DNA of 64,000 nt from Sipunculus nudus (GCA_026874595.1 CM049319.1:13731601-13795600), one strand, 5' to 3'; shown: positions 1 to 11,192, numbered from the stretch's first letter. The notes: a model not told the origin generated them from the letters alone. Numbers and translations are program-made.

Positions 1-740
1 GAAGCCGGAGACTTTTTTTTCAGGAATATAACTTTTATTTAATCAAGATTCAATGATTTCCCCAAAATTAGATCTAAATTTTGCAAATTTTTCAAGTTAT
101 TAGCATAAATAAAAAATTAATACCTTAAATTTTGTCCAACTTTGGGAATGGCACTTTTTTTTCTGTAAGCACTTTTGATTTAATTTTCACAGCATATATA
201 CATAAGGATTTAATCTTTTAAAATCTGAAAGAGTAGCTTTTATTCAAGTTTTCATACACCATGTCAAGTGTTGTTGACATCTGGCCCACTTAGTAGAACA
301 GCCATCACTTGCATTATGTAACCCAGCCCAGGCAGCTTGCCTCAGGCTCAGCTTGGCCACTACTAGTAGGCTTCCCCTCTGCCCTGCACTCCCCCCCCCC
401 CCCCCAACAGATGGTGCATTAACTAGATGAATGTTATAATTTTCTGTATTTTATTTTATTCATGGCTATGCTACATTTTACTAGTAGATTTTGTATTGTA
501 CCACCAGGGTTAAAATGATTAAATTTTGTATCCTGTATGTTTATGCAAAGGTGTTGTAACTTTCCTCTCTCCACTGAGTATTTGTTTAGGACAATATTCT
601 TCTGGCAACTGCATAAAATTTATAACTGGTAAATAAAAAAATAAATATACAGAGTTACAAAGGTGTTTTTAAACTCTCATCCTCCCCCCCCCCCAATCAG
701 GTTAAACAGCTAAGTCCCCATGTAACCCTTCACCCCCACA
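1..740. other. Non-coding AT-rich start of window
   Basis: No gene is visible. The stretch contains a C15 run at 391-405 and a shorter C run near 684-694. Upstream exons of the tyrosine-recombinase-like gene should lie before position 1; none was found here. Confidence 0.5.
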
Positions 741-799
741 CAACACCAGATTTTGAGTCATCTCTTCTCTATATTCACACTTAGACTCAGTCACTTCAG

Positions 800-1258
800 A
801 TTGTTTTCCTCTATAGGTCACCCGGATGTCCCATCAGTAACTTCTTCGCTGAACTCCAAAGTTTTAGTCTCTCAAGTTGACCACAACCTGCCTATAGTGA
901 TCATGGGCGATTTCAATATTGACATTTCTAATATAATATATAACACCAAATTGACACAATTATGTCAACTCTTTAATGTCAACAACTAGTCAGAGAACCA
1001 ACCAATGACCATGGAATTACCATAGATCTTGTCTTTACTAACTGTTTAAATGCTTCAATTTCAACATTAGAAAACACATGGTCAGATCACAAGATATTAT
1101 TAGCAACAATCCCCCATTCTTCAATTCAGATCAAACATGGCAACTTCTCACAGCATAATCTACAATTTCTTCTCTATAGATACTTTTTGAGACATTTTGT
1201 TTCCTCTCTAATTCAGCAACAACTGCTTCCCAAAACATATAAGTTTTCTACTTTTCCA
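800..1258 (+). pseudogene. Decayed non-LTR retrotransposon (LINE) endonuclease fragment
   Basis: The translation around 820-985 reads HPDVPSV...PIVIMGDFNIDI. GDFNID is the signature of the APE-type endonuclease of non-LTR retrotransposons, which nicks target DNA for target-primed reverse transcription. After an in-frame stop at 987-989 the homology resumes in another frame (about 987-1135), reading NDHGITIDLVFTN and then STLENTWSDHKIL; the TIDLVFTN and SDHK motifs belong to the same nuclease fold. A stop near 1258 closes that frame, and no reverse-transcriptase domain follows. So this is a frameshifted, 5'- and 3'-truncated remnant. The clade (CR1, L2 or Jockey-like) cannot be decided from so short a piece. 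Confidence 0.75.
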
Positions 1259-1734
1259 TAAATATTTTGATTTATTAAATGTGTATTTTTATACTTGCAA
1301 ATCTCCACTTCCTTCCTCTGCAATTTACCACATCTGGTCATTCTCATTGCAATATTTTAGACACATATTCATGTTCTAATTTAAAATACTGATAACTATT
1401 CCGCTCAACTACATAATTAATACAAAAAATTACATCTGTCAACATGAAATCTTACAGACCTACATACAACAATAGTGACACAATTGTATCTGTCTCATTC
1501 AGCTGAGCGCCGCGACCCATGGGTCCCTTGTTATTAGTTTATCCCAGAACCTATTGTCGTCAGATGTCATCTGTCTGTCTGTTAGCAGCAAGATCTCGGA
1601 AACTGCTCAGTAACCGTCTTTAATTTTGTCAACGTTTCTTGGCCTAATAGCACAGACTTTTTTTTTATTTCTTACTGAATCCTTTTGGACCATTTTGCGG
1701 GCCAAAAAGTGTCATTTTGGGACTTTGATTGTCG

Positions 1735-2545
1735 ATTTCTCAAAAACTCTTCTTTAATTTTTTTTAATATTGCTGCAATCAAACCTTTATAACAATGTTT
1801 TTCTCCAAATTGGCAATGAGTGACCTTGAAAGGTCAAACTCATGGTCACCAATATCAACATTTCAAAGATCTCCTTCTCAGACACTACCAGTCGGATTTT
1901 TCTAAATTTTAGTATGGAGCTTCCTTGAGACACTGTCTAGAAAAGGCTGCTCACTGTTTTGAAAAATATTGATTATTCAAATTTTTTAATGAATTTTTGA
2001 AATAATAAAATTTTTCCATTTACTAAACATTGGAGATTTTTTGGAGCTTATATCTCAGAATCTGTTACAGATATGGATGTAGTTAATATTGAGTGCATGT
2101 ATAATGTCATATATGGGCTTTCATTTGGTACTTCAACCTTGAAAGGTCAATTTCAAGGTCGCCAATGTCAAGACTTCAAAGATAATCTTCTTCAAAACTA
2201 CAAATTGTATTCTTTTCAATATTGGTATGGAGCTTTCTTAGGATAGAAATCTTTGAAAAATTTCTATATTTTTAATTTTTTTTCTTTTCATGAGTTATTT
2301 TAAAATTAAAATTTCCCCTTCACTTAACATTAGAAATTTTTTGGGGTGGGGGTGGGGCTATATCGCAGAAACTACCACAGATGTGAATGTAGTTACTATT
2401 GAACATTTATCATGCTTATATAAACACATGTTATAAGCTTTCATCTGGTACCATGATATTTGACCTTAAGTTCTCTTGAAAGGTCAAACCCAAGGTCACC
2501 AGACATCTTTTTGAAGACTTGGGCTGTTTTCTTAAAAAAAAATCA
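1735..2545. repeat. Diverged ~325-bp tandem repeat with gaccttgaaaggtca motifs
   Basis: Two long copies follow each other (about 1808-2130 and 2131-2445), with a partial third to about 2545. Each starts with ccttgaaaggtcaa...ggtc(a/g)cc, continues with cttcaaagat..cttct, gtatggagctt, ttttttgg...tatatc(t/g)cagaa, gatgtagtta, and ends with gctttcat(t/c)tggtac. No coding potential is seen. Confidence 0.7.
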
Positions 2546-2750
2546 TTAATGCTTTCCTTATAATTTGGCAATCAAACACCAGGTTACGTGCCCCTATTTT
2601 TTTTTCAAGGGACCTTTAAAAAATCAAAAAAAAAATCCAGGAACCTGGTAACCTACAAGGGCCGTGGCCCTATTTTATATGCTGGTTTGGCCTTTTATCA
2701 GACATGTTTATTTCTAAAAAGTACATTATTTTTCTTGTTTTTGTTTCCAG

Positions 2751-2946
2751 AATATCGACATGACCGAGATCGAGCTCCAAGAACTCGCTAGACATATGGG
2801 CCACCAGTTGGCCGTGCACAGACAGTTCTATCATCTCCAAGAAGACGTTATTGAATTGGCGAAAGTTTCAAAGCTCTTACTGGCGGTGGAAAATGGCAAG
2901 GCCCATCGGTTTGCAGGCAAAAGTTTAGATGACATAGAGATGGAAG
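2751..2946 (+). CDS. Exon a: recombinase catalytic end
   Basis: The acceptor is ttgtttccag before 2751, the donor gtaata after 2946. It encodes NIDMTEIEL, HMGH (catalytic His region), HRQFY (candidate nucleophile Tyr), then a helix ELAKVSKLLLAVENG and GKSLDDIEME. Ends at phase 1. Reading could begin at the ATG at 2760, but homology continues upstream through the acceptor, so an internal exon is preferred. Confidence 0.75.
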
Positions 2947-5900
2947 GTAATATTTTGCTATATTAACATTTGTATTTAGTCAATATTTAATGCAGATCCT
3001 TTAAATTAATGGATGCAACTAAGCAACTATTTTTCTCATATCAACATCCTTCCTATAACAGCCTAATAAAACTGGTGTAATACCTGCTTATATTGGTCTT
3101 CTTGGATGCAGTTTGGGGTTGTGTAACAACTACTGCATTCACTAAATTCAGCACAATCCCTTCACATACTGTGTCTAAATTTACATAGGCCTTGAAAATT
3201 TTAAATATTTATTAGACAGTGGTGCCCACGTGAAACAGTTCCATGGGCGTGGAGTGACACAAAAGGGTTAGATTTCAGCAACTGCATTGGTTTTGCTAAC
3301 ATAGTGGCCGACAGCGAATATATGCCTTAGCTGAAGACTTGCACACCTTCCCTAATTAAGTTTCATTGAAATTATTCACTGACAGAGCTTGATGAGTCCC
3401 TTTGTTTGGAATCTACTGAGTATGCTGAGAGACCACCTGTGAGCACACCAGACCCATTGGTGCCAGCTCCATCAACACGCACACCAGAGGAATCAAGCAC
3501 TAGGCAAAGACCAGAAAGAGGTAGCACTTTTTATATTTCACCATCCTATTGCTATCATTTTTGGTTAGGCTTTCTGTACAAGAGTGAATGGCAAATATGT
3601 CTCAAAAACAAAGCGTATTCTGAAGACAGCCCCAGTTTATATAACATATATGAAAAACATACAAGAAATCATACACAGTGTCTTCTAACTGTGATTTTCC
3701 GTGATTTGTCCGTGATATGAAAGATGGCCGCCACGCCAGGTTTTGTACATATATAATTGCTATTAAAAGGCTTACAGAGTTGTTGATTGCAAGGCTGGAG
3801 ACCATGGGAGGGGAGGGGGTTTGTTTGCTTAGCCCAGCCATTCACATTAGAATAGGCAGATCAGCAGGGAGTGAGGGTGGGGGCACATAGACTGTAGTAA
3901 TAACATAGATGAGATATATGGGTAGAGTTACAACGCTTGCGCTTTTATTTGATGTACCATGAATCCATGACATTCAACATGTTCAACCTTGAGTAAAAAT
4001 AGCCAGAAATTCAAACTTTGACAAGAGTTTTTGCCAAATATTGTATTTGCCTTGTCAATTTCTTTCTTTCGACATGCCTTGTGACATTGCCGGGTTGCCC
4101 AAGGCCTTTAGGCCTTAATGTCTAGTTGAATATTGAATTGGACAGAAAATCTAGTAACCTGCATGAACCTATTTTTTATTCTTTATCTTAGCAGTAGCCA
4201 AACGGAAGCACATGAGTGATGATGAACAGGAAGATGACTCTGATGGCGATCCTTCCTTCAAGCTGGATGATAGTAAGTTCAAATACTGTGGTTGCCTTTT
4301 TGTTCGCGAGGGTTTTATTTTCGCGATATTCGCGAATGGTATATAATCACGAATATGAAACCCTCGGGAAGAAGCTGCCCTTTAATCGAGGATGAGCAAG
4401 AGGATATGATGCATCTGCAGGTTCTGCAAAAATAAATTAGTTTTCACACCTCTGAAAACATGGTTTGTAAATCAACAACATAATCTGAGGACGGTATCGC
4501 CACCTCATGCAAACACTTAATGATAATTGTCAAAACATCGATCATGAGACAGGTTATAATACAATGACTATAACAGTTATAAGTGAGGTATTGTGGGATT
4601 TATTTTTATTTTATTATAAATGTTAATATTAATGTACTTTGATTTCATAGATTCTGGTGCAATCGCGAAAATGAAACCCTCGCAAAACTTTCAAAATGAA
4701 GAAATCGCGAAATTTCAGCCTCGCGAATATGAAGCCAACCACAGTATTGACTAATTACCTAATCATATATCATCATTGACGCCCACATCCATGTAGTTAC
4801 TACATGGATGTGGGTGTCACTGATGATATATGATAAGTTAGTAACGCCAATTTAGGTACAAAATAAACTTTTGAAAATATATTTTGTGCCTATTTCTCAT
4901 TTAAAGTGGTCATAATAATTAAGTTTTGCAGAATATTTTAACTTTTTATTGGTGTGCAGTAAAATTGCTAATTTTGGTGGCTTATTTATTTGGTGCTACA
5001 TACAAAACTAAACCTCTGCCATAATAATCGCTATTTGTAAAATTCATCCAAACCACTAAATAAAAAACTATTTTGTGGTTCATGATTCATTTGGCAGTAC
5101 CAACAAAACTGCAAAATTTAATTTTTCTATCGAAATTTTTGCTCTTTCGTTAAAGTGTTACAATACATCAAAACAACTGAATGAAATCACCACCAAATGT
5201 GCTTTAGGCGCCAACTGCCAAAATTAATAGCCACCAAAAATAGTCATTTTACAGTAAGCTTGATGTACCAACACTAGCAGCTGGTAAACTGACTGCCTAC
5301 CAGGTCCTTGAGGAGTAGGGTTGGGATTGATGCTGTAAGATTGGTACTATAAGGGAAATAATTGGAGATGGAAGGAAGCGGGTGGAGGCTATGGTGTTGA
5401 GGGGTAAATATAGTCACCTATATTTGGCAAGGGTCATGGGGGGCGGTAACAAGTATTGAGGTGGGAATCTTTGAGGGAAACGAGGTAGATGGGGAAGCCT
5501 CAGGTGTTAGGGCCCGTTCTACAGTATCATAGTGTTCAAAAGATTATTAGTACCCTCCTGTGTTTTCTAATGGGTCAGGGGTGCAGGTTGGCAGAAATTC
5601 AAATATCAATAATCATTTTAAACATTAATTTCCAAAACCAGTTTTATTACTAGAACAATTTGAACAATTCCAAAGTTCAGTGTGTCTTTTATTTTATGCT
5701 GATACAAAATGTTTGGTGCATTAAAAAATTGCAATTTACATCAGGTTTGATATCCAGCTTACACTACTTTTTGTAAATCTTGGTTATGCCATGTCTTTTC
5801 ACGCACATGCTGATATTTGAAAATTGTTTTAACTTTGAGTGTTCCATCTCTGCCTTTTACAGCGAACACTCCAGATTCATCTTCAGATGAAGAACCAACC

Positions 5901-6819
5901 TCACCAATAAAAGGTATGACATTTACTCTTATTACCAGCTGTAAGCTTTTATCTTAGAAAAATGTCAAGGATGTCTCCAGCAATTTTTTTAAATCTCTTC
6001 CAAAAGTCTCAGCCTGACTCTTTTCCTCTTGTATCATATCCCCTTTTGTGTGAAGGGCTTTCAACACCTAAACTATTATTTTTCCTATCTTATTTTTGGT
6101 GTACACTAGAGCAGCCACAGAAAGCTCCCAAACAAAACTAAGACATCAAATAGGTGAACAACCACTGATTTTAATGTCCACCTATCTGTCCTGCATTTTA
6201 TGAGCCTAAGCAGAAACTAATCAGGAACTGTATATTGTTAATATTTATTGGTTCAATTTTTGTGTTAGCTCAAAGATTATGTTCACCTGTTAAACAGTTC
6301 ATAGCGGGACATTTCACCAGTTTGAGAGACTAAAGCATATCATCTGTTTCGTAGCACTATAAATTATATTCAATACCTGAATTGTGTTACAAAAAATACC
6401 TAAAATAATGACACAACCCTATGATAAATTCTCTGATAGATACAGCTCAGTTACTGCCTGAATGTCCCAACTCCGTTCAAAATTATGTCCCAAAAAAGTC
6501 TGGAAATAATGTCCCAACTCTCAATATTTAAGATAAATATATTGTCATATTGATTTCAGCTAAGAAGTCCACTCATGGAAAGCCACAGCCCAGAACCAAA
6601 TGGACTGAGGAGGAAGTCACAGCCATAAAAACATCCTTACAACGGAAAGTCAGAATCAACAAACGCCCACCCACTAAAGCTGATGTGCTAACATGTGTTG
6701 CGGAACATCAAAGCTTGTCGGAGAGAACTTGGCTGTCAATAAAAAGCAAAACCTGGTCAATGTTCCAATATGACCAGAAAAAAAAATCCCAAATTGCCGC
6801 CAAGCTTTTGAAAATGTAG
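2751..6819 (+). CDS. Tyrosine-recombinase-like protein, 3' five exons (partial gene)
   Basis: Five exons, 2751-2946, 3386-3520, 4195-4272, 5863-5913 and 6560-6819, all have AG/GT borders. They join with consistent phase (each junction splits a codon after base 1) into 720 bases, 239 residues plus stop. The first exon reads LARHMGHQLAVHRQFYHL. The M-G-H followed by H-x-x-F-Y is the spacing of the last catalytic His and the Tyr nucleophile of tyrosine recombinases such as Crypton-type enzymes. The R and HxxR residues expected upstream are not in the window. Exons 2-4 are acidic/Ser/Pro-rich linker. The last exon has KWTEEEV and two later Trp, like a Myb/SANT helix bundle. Fish and invertebrate proteins with this recombinase end plus such a tail are known to me as uncharacterised Crypton-like genes. 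Multi-exon structure without decay suggests a retained host gene. DNA recombination or DNA binding is inference. Confidence 0.72.
3386..3520 (+). CDS. Exon b: Pro/Ser/Thr linker
   Basis: Acceptor cactgacag, donor gtagca. It encodes a low-complexity linker (ERPPVSTPDPLVPAPSTRTP ...) with no domain. Phase 1 in and out. Confidence 0.65.
4195..4272 (+). CDS. Exon c: acidic linker with tandem acceptor
   Basis: The acceptor is tagcag, a NAGNAG pair. Starting at 4192 instead of 4195 adds one Ala and keeps frame. It encodes VAKRKHMSDDEQEDDSDGD and so on, with the basic KRK followed by an acidic run. The donor is gtaagt, a perfect consensus. Confidence 0.68.
4284..4746. mobile_element. CG-rich TA-flanked MITE inside an intron (copy 1)
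   Basis: The left end TACTGTGGTTGCC, with TTCGCGAGGG, and the right end cctcgcgaat...CCAACCACAGTA are inverted. TA at both ends suggests the Tc1/mariner type of insertion. There is no coding capacity. It starts only 11 bases after the donor of the recombinase exon ending at 4272. A diverged full-length relative lies at ~30117-30604. Confidence 0.8.
4752..4845. repeat. Near-perfect long hairpin
   Basis: The sequence is a palindrome centred on T4798. The 14 bases on each side pair perfectly (CACATCCATGTAGT / ACTACATGGATGTG), and pairing continues with two mismatches to about 4760/4836 and more loosely beyond. It abuts the MITE ending at 4746. Confidence 0.85.
4957..5254. mobile_element. Small MITE with CWGTAAAAT..TTTTGGTGGC ends
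   Basis: The left end CAGTAAAATTGCTA and TTTTGGTGGC is inverted at the right end (reverse complement CTGTAAAATGACTA and TTTTGGTGGC). The right flank is TA, the left flank TG. It is non-coding and the second element in the 4273-5862 intron. Confidence 0.65.
5863..5913 (+). CDS. Exon d: short Ser/acidic exon
   Basis: A 51-base exon with acceptor ccttttacag and donor gtatga. It encodes TNTPDSSSDEEPTSPIK. The phase fits both neighbours. Confidence 0.62.
6560..6819 (+). CDS. Exon e: Myb/SANT-like C-terminus
   Basis: Acceptor ttgatttcag; the stop TAG is at 6817-6819. It encodes AKKSTHGKPQPRTKWTEEEV and then three predicted helices with W in LSERTWLSIKSKTW, a layout like a Myb/SANT-like DNA- or chromatin-binding module. 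No AATAAA signal is seen in the next 150 bases. Confidence 0.7.
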
Positions 6820-6973
6820 GAAAACCAGTGAAAAGTTTGCAATTCTTACAAGAAATTGGAAAGTTCAAGATAATTTTTCTGATGACAAGAAAGTTCTTCT
6901 TTATTTAAAAGAAATACTCTGATTTTAAAAATATATTCTCAGTCTAATAAGGAAAGCAGTTTTTAGCGAACCT

Positions 6974-8080
6974 GTGAGCTTATGCGATGGTGCAGCGTCG
7001 TGCGTCGTCTGTACGTTAACCATAGCTATCTCAAAAATGGCAGGAGCTAGCATCACCAAATTTTTTGCAAAAGATCAGTCATCTGAAAAACAAGAACAGT
7101 TTTTTTTTATTTTTTGGCTAACTGCATTTCTTAGATTTTATAGAGAAAAAGCTTAAAAACCTTTAAAAATCTTCTTCTCTGAAACTGTCCAGCCAAATTG
7201 ACCAATATTTCACAGTAATGTTCCCTGGAACATTCTCAAGTTTGTTCGAATGGCTCCAGTTTGGTGATTTTTGGCCAAGTAACAGGAAGTTGAACTAAGT
7301 CATCTGCATGCTAAAATTACAATCTCGGAAATAGCTGGAGCTATCATCATCAAATTTTATGCCAATTTTGGTGACATAAGTCATATCTGAAATTGAGGTA
7401 TTGGTTGCGCAACCTGCGTTGGTCTTTTTTTACGGGGGGTCAACGGTGCCTGAAGGATATGGAGGGCTACAAAGAAATTCTTCTCTGAAACCGTAAAGCT
7501 AAATTGTTTGATATTGCACAGAAATGCTCCTAGGGTAGTGCTTTCTTAAGTTTGTTCAAATGGCCTGTGTTCAATGATTTTTGACCGAGTTATGGGAAGT
7601 CAAATGAAATAGCAGCCCATTTTTGCTTAGAGGCTACAAAGATCTTCTTCTCAAAAACCACTGGGCCAAATTCTTTAAACTTACACATGAATGATCCTCA
7701 GATGTTGATAATTCATGTTTGTTCAAATGGTTTTGATTTAGTGATTTTTATAGATTTTATACAGGAAAAGCTAAAAAAATTAAAAATATCTACTTCTCTG
7801 AAACTGTCCAGCCAAATTGTCCAGTATTACATAAGAATGATCCCTGGGACAATCTCTCTCAATTTTGTTTAAATGGTTCGAGTTTTGTGATTTTTTGGCC
7901 GAGTTACAGGAGGTTGAACTTAGTCATCTGTCAAAAAAAAAGATGTACTAAACTTAAAATCTGAGAAACGGCTTGAGCTATCATCACCAAATTTTATGCC
8001 AATGTCTGTCAGTTGGGTCATATCAGAAATTGAGGTGTAGGTGAAGCTACCTTCATTGATCTGTTTTTTAATGAGCAAAA
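6974..8080. repeat. Long dispersed repeat with four diverged internal units
   Basis: The units recur near 7166, 7469, 7630 and 7785. Each has cttcttctctgaaac(t/c)g, ccaaatt, a gaatg-type word, tttgttcaaatgg and gtgatttttggcc. The first and fourth continue with gagctatcatcaccaaattttatgcca and tcagaaattgaggt. The region begins with gcgatggtgcagcgtcgtgcgtcgtc, typical of mollusc dispersed repeats. No protein is seen. Confidence 0.65.
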
Positions 8081-8675
8081 ATGTAATTTTGGATTCTTCT
8101 AGCTTATACACTGTTTTATTATGTAAATGTTAAGCAGATTGGTTTAAACTTTACAAGAATTATTCTATGGTAGGGTTCTGTCAGTTTTACAAGGATAAAT
8201 TGGGCAAATGCAGCTTTAAAAAAGCAGTGTATTCAATTGAAAAAGGCATTCAGATTTGGCAAGATGCCAAGTTTCAACATGCAGAGTCTAGAGGTCAACC
8301 AGTGCTTGCACCTGTTGTGTGCTTGGTAGGCAGGCTATTTTTAGACTGCCAGGGCAAAAGGTCACTAAGTGCAAGTGCCCCCAGATATAGGTCAAGAGCC
8401 AGTCACTTAACACTCAGACTGCCAGAGGTCAAAAGCTAGGTCAGCTCAATGCCCCATGTAGGCTGTGGGCAGTTCCTCCCTGCCTTCAGACATGGATACT
8501 CTCAGGGGTCATAAGTTCAGTTGCAAACAAGGCTGGGAGCTATTGTTGGCTGCTTTAAGTCTTTGGTGACATATAAAATCTGTGTATTGATTAAGGGAGG
8601 AAAATTGTTTGTTTCATTACAAAACAGCACTGGATATGGCCAGGGTCAAAAAGTATTATACAGATTTCTTTCATA
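8081..8675. other. Non-coding stretch
   Basis: No gene, RNA or clear repeat was recognised. An open reading frame at 8167-8439 has no recognisable motif and no splice or start context, and is not called. Confidence 0.4.
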
Positions 8676-8679
8676 TTAT

Positions 8680-9380
8680 GCATGTATATAGATATGGATT
8701 ATGGAATTAGGTATGGCTAAATTTAAATTTAATTTTTAATTTTTTATTTAATTTCAATTTAATTTAAAAAAATAGTACAGATTTCTCTCATTATGCATGT
8801 ATATAGATATGGGTTATGGAATGAGATATATTTAAATTTAAATTTAATTTTTAATTAAATTTAAATTAAAATTTTAAAAATTTAAATCTTCCTTTTTTTA
8901 TCTTCTTCAGAATACAAATGGCACCATTTTGTGTCATTTTCTTGCTGCCGCTTAAATTTAAATTTATATTTTAATTTAATTTTTTTTATTTTAATTTTTT
9001 TAGTCTTTGATAGTATGGAATGAGATGCATGTATATAGGTATATAGATATGGATTATGGAATTAGGTATTGCTAAATTTAAATTTAATTTTTAATTTATT
9101 TTCAATTTAATTTTAAAAAATTAATACAGATTTCTCTCAATATGCATGTATATAGATATGCGTTATGGAATGAGGTATATTTAATTTTAATTTTAAATTT
9201 AATTTAAATTAAAATTTTAAAAATTTAAATCTTCCTTTTTTTATCTTCGGCAGAATACAAATGGCACCATCTTGTGTCATTTTCTTGCTACCGCTTTAAT
9301 TTAAATTTTAATTTAGATTTAAATTTAATTTTTTTTTTATTATTTTTAATCTTTGATAGTATATAATGAGATATATTTAA
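8680..9380. repeat. Two-copy ~355-bp tandem repeat of TTTAAATTT tracts
   Basis: Copy 1 (about 8680-9030) and copy 2 (about 9035-9380) share, in order, tatagatatggattatggaa, long tttaaattt tracts, cttcctttttttatcttc, agaatacaaatggcaccat, tgtgtcattttcttgct and ctttgatagtat. It is a recent segmental duplication with homopolymer slippage. Confidence 0.85.
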
Positions 9381-9589
9381 ATTGGGGTCATGACCTTGAC
9401 TATGAAAGTGACCTTGACCTTGAATATTTCCATATTTGGTAAAAACATTTACAAAATCTGAAATGTCTAAGTAATTGGATTGATAAAAAAACTAAATTGA
9501 CCAAAGATCTTGGATAGCTTTATTTTTTTTTAAGTTTAAAAAAAAATTTTAATGGAAATATAACATTTTTTAATAGGTTTATCATTTAT

Positions 9590-10130
9590 GTGACAGGTGG
9601 TGCCACCTACATCTACCTTTACACTGCAGACATTCATGCTGATCTCTCAGGACTCGTAGGACCGATCAGCCTGAAATTTTGCACATTTATACATTTAATA
9701 TAGCGCTTTATCATTATGTGACAGGTGGCACCACCTAAATTTCCTTTTCACACAAAGGCCATCTGTTTGTCTGCCTTACGATAACATGATGCATATTTCT
9801 GTAGTTTTGGCCTTATTAACCACAAATTTTGCACGTTTATACATCTTGAAAAGTTTTATCTTTTAGGTGACAGGTGGTGCCACCTACATATACACTTACA
9901 CTGCAGACTCGAGACTCGTTGGACCAACCAGCCTGAAATTTTGCACGTTTAGAGCTCACCTCTGTATGATACCCAAAACTGGTGGTGCCATCTGCAACCA
10001 TTTTTGCACAATGTCAATGTTTGTCTGCCTCATGATGAAATCATGCATACCTCTGCAATGGTTTAAATTATGTGCCTGAAATTTGGCATGTATATATGTG
10101 TTGGATAGATTGCAGGTGGCGCCACCTCCC
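9590..10130 (+). repeat. Dispersed repeat carrying AGGTGGNNCCACCT palindromes
   Basis: Units 106-149 bases apart contain an aggtgg-n2-ccacct palindrome at 9595, 9723, 9872 and 10114, with a weaker match at ~9979. Each is followed by ctgaaatttTGcac/ggcatgt(t)tat words. An inverted relative lies at 17280-17850 (catgccaaatttcag... and aggtggcgccacct at 17389). Confidence 0.75.
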
Positions 10131-10830
10131 ATGGTAATGTGCAACACATATCTCGCTCCATTTCCCTTGACCACTAAATCCATGCATCACTTCACCCGTA
10201 CCACTGATTTTGGCTAATACACAGTCACTTGTCGACTCTCTGTATTCTAGTTGTTGATTGTACTTGGGTTCAAAATATTTAGTACTTGCATTGTACATAT
10301 ACATGTTACATGTACTTAAAAAGAAATGGTCCAGCAAGGAAGCAGTATACTTTGTGTATATCCCATTGCACAGGTTCGCATTAGGCTTGTAGGCCTTGTT
10401 CAAATTTACAAGAGATTATTGTTAATCATGCATGTTGTCTTTTGTGAACAGAGTAAATTATACCTGTACTTTGCTCTGAGTGATGTTTTTGATGGTGCAA
10501 TTGTGCCTGTATTCCACTGGTTTGTAAAACAAAACCTGATACATAGATGAGATGAGTTTGTTCTAATAAATGATGTCCATTTTTTATGGGTTTTTTTTTC
10601 TTTCTTATGAATAAATGATGGTTTGTCAACAACGATGGCCATATGTGTTGTCTGTTAATTTTATTATGTGAACCACATCAGAAAAAGAATGTCCGAGAAG
10701 AAAGTACATCAACACTACTGTATCACGGTGTTCTTCTGATACTCGTTCTCCAAGTTTAAATAAAACAATTCTTGCCAAAATGTTCTCTCTCAGCTTAACT
10801 TGAGGATTAGCAATATATTTTCCCAAGTGA
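10131..10830. other. Non-coding stretch between repeats
   Basis: No feature could be supported. Overlapping open frames on both strands lack motifs and look random. Confidence 0.4.
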
Positions 10831-10834
10831 GTTG

Positions 10835-11124
10835 TACGGCGGCTTCAATCAGCCATATTAATTTTTGTGCGGGGGGGGGGGGGGGGGGGTGGAATTTTCG
10901 CCGCGGCGAAAACTGACTTTTCGCTGCGGCGAACTACGGCTAAAACTTTTCACCGTGACGAAACCGCGCTGCAGCGAAAATCTTTTTTGCCGCGGTGAAA
11001 ACCTCGCTGCGGCGATAACCCTTTTCGCCTAGGCGAAAACCCTTGTCACCATGGCAAAAACCTCGCCCCCTCCCCCCCCCCCCCCCCCAAAAATAAAATT
11101 ATATGGCCGATTGAAGTCGCCGTA
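10835..11124. mobile_element. MITE filled with short GC palindromes, G19 and C17 inside its ends
   Basis: The ends are TA + CGGCGGCTTCAATC and GATTGAAGTCGCCG + TA; inverted homology continues through GGCCATAT to a G19 run (10871-10889) on the left and a C17 run (11072-11088) on the right. The interior is a chain of palindromes, two of them perfect 18-mers: TTTTCGCCGCGGCGAAAA at 10895-10912 and TTTTCGCCTAGGCGAAAA at 11022-11039. TA duplication fits a Tc1/mariner-type mechanism. No protein. Confidence 0.85.
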
Positions 11125-11192
11125 GGTTTGTGTGTTCTGTAGTTTTTAGGCCTAAAGTCACGAATGGGCTCCTCATAACTGATACGTTCTTC

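Noticed and set aside
4752-4845. microRNA precursor
   Set aside because: The stem is nearly perfect and sits between MITEs, which fits a palindromic transposon better than a bulged animal pre-miRNA. Small-RNA reads would be needed.
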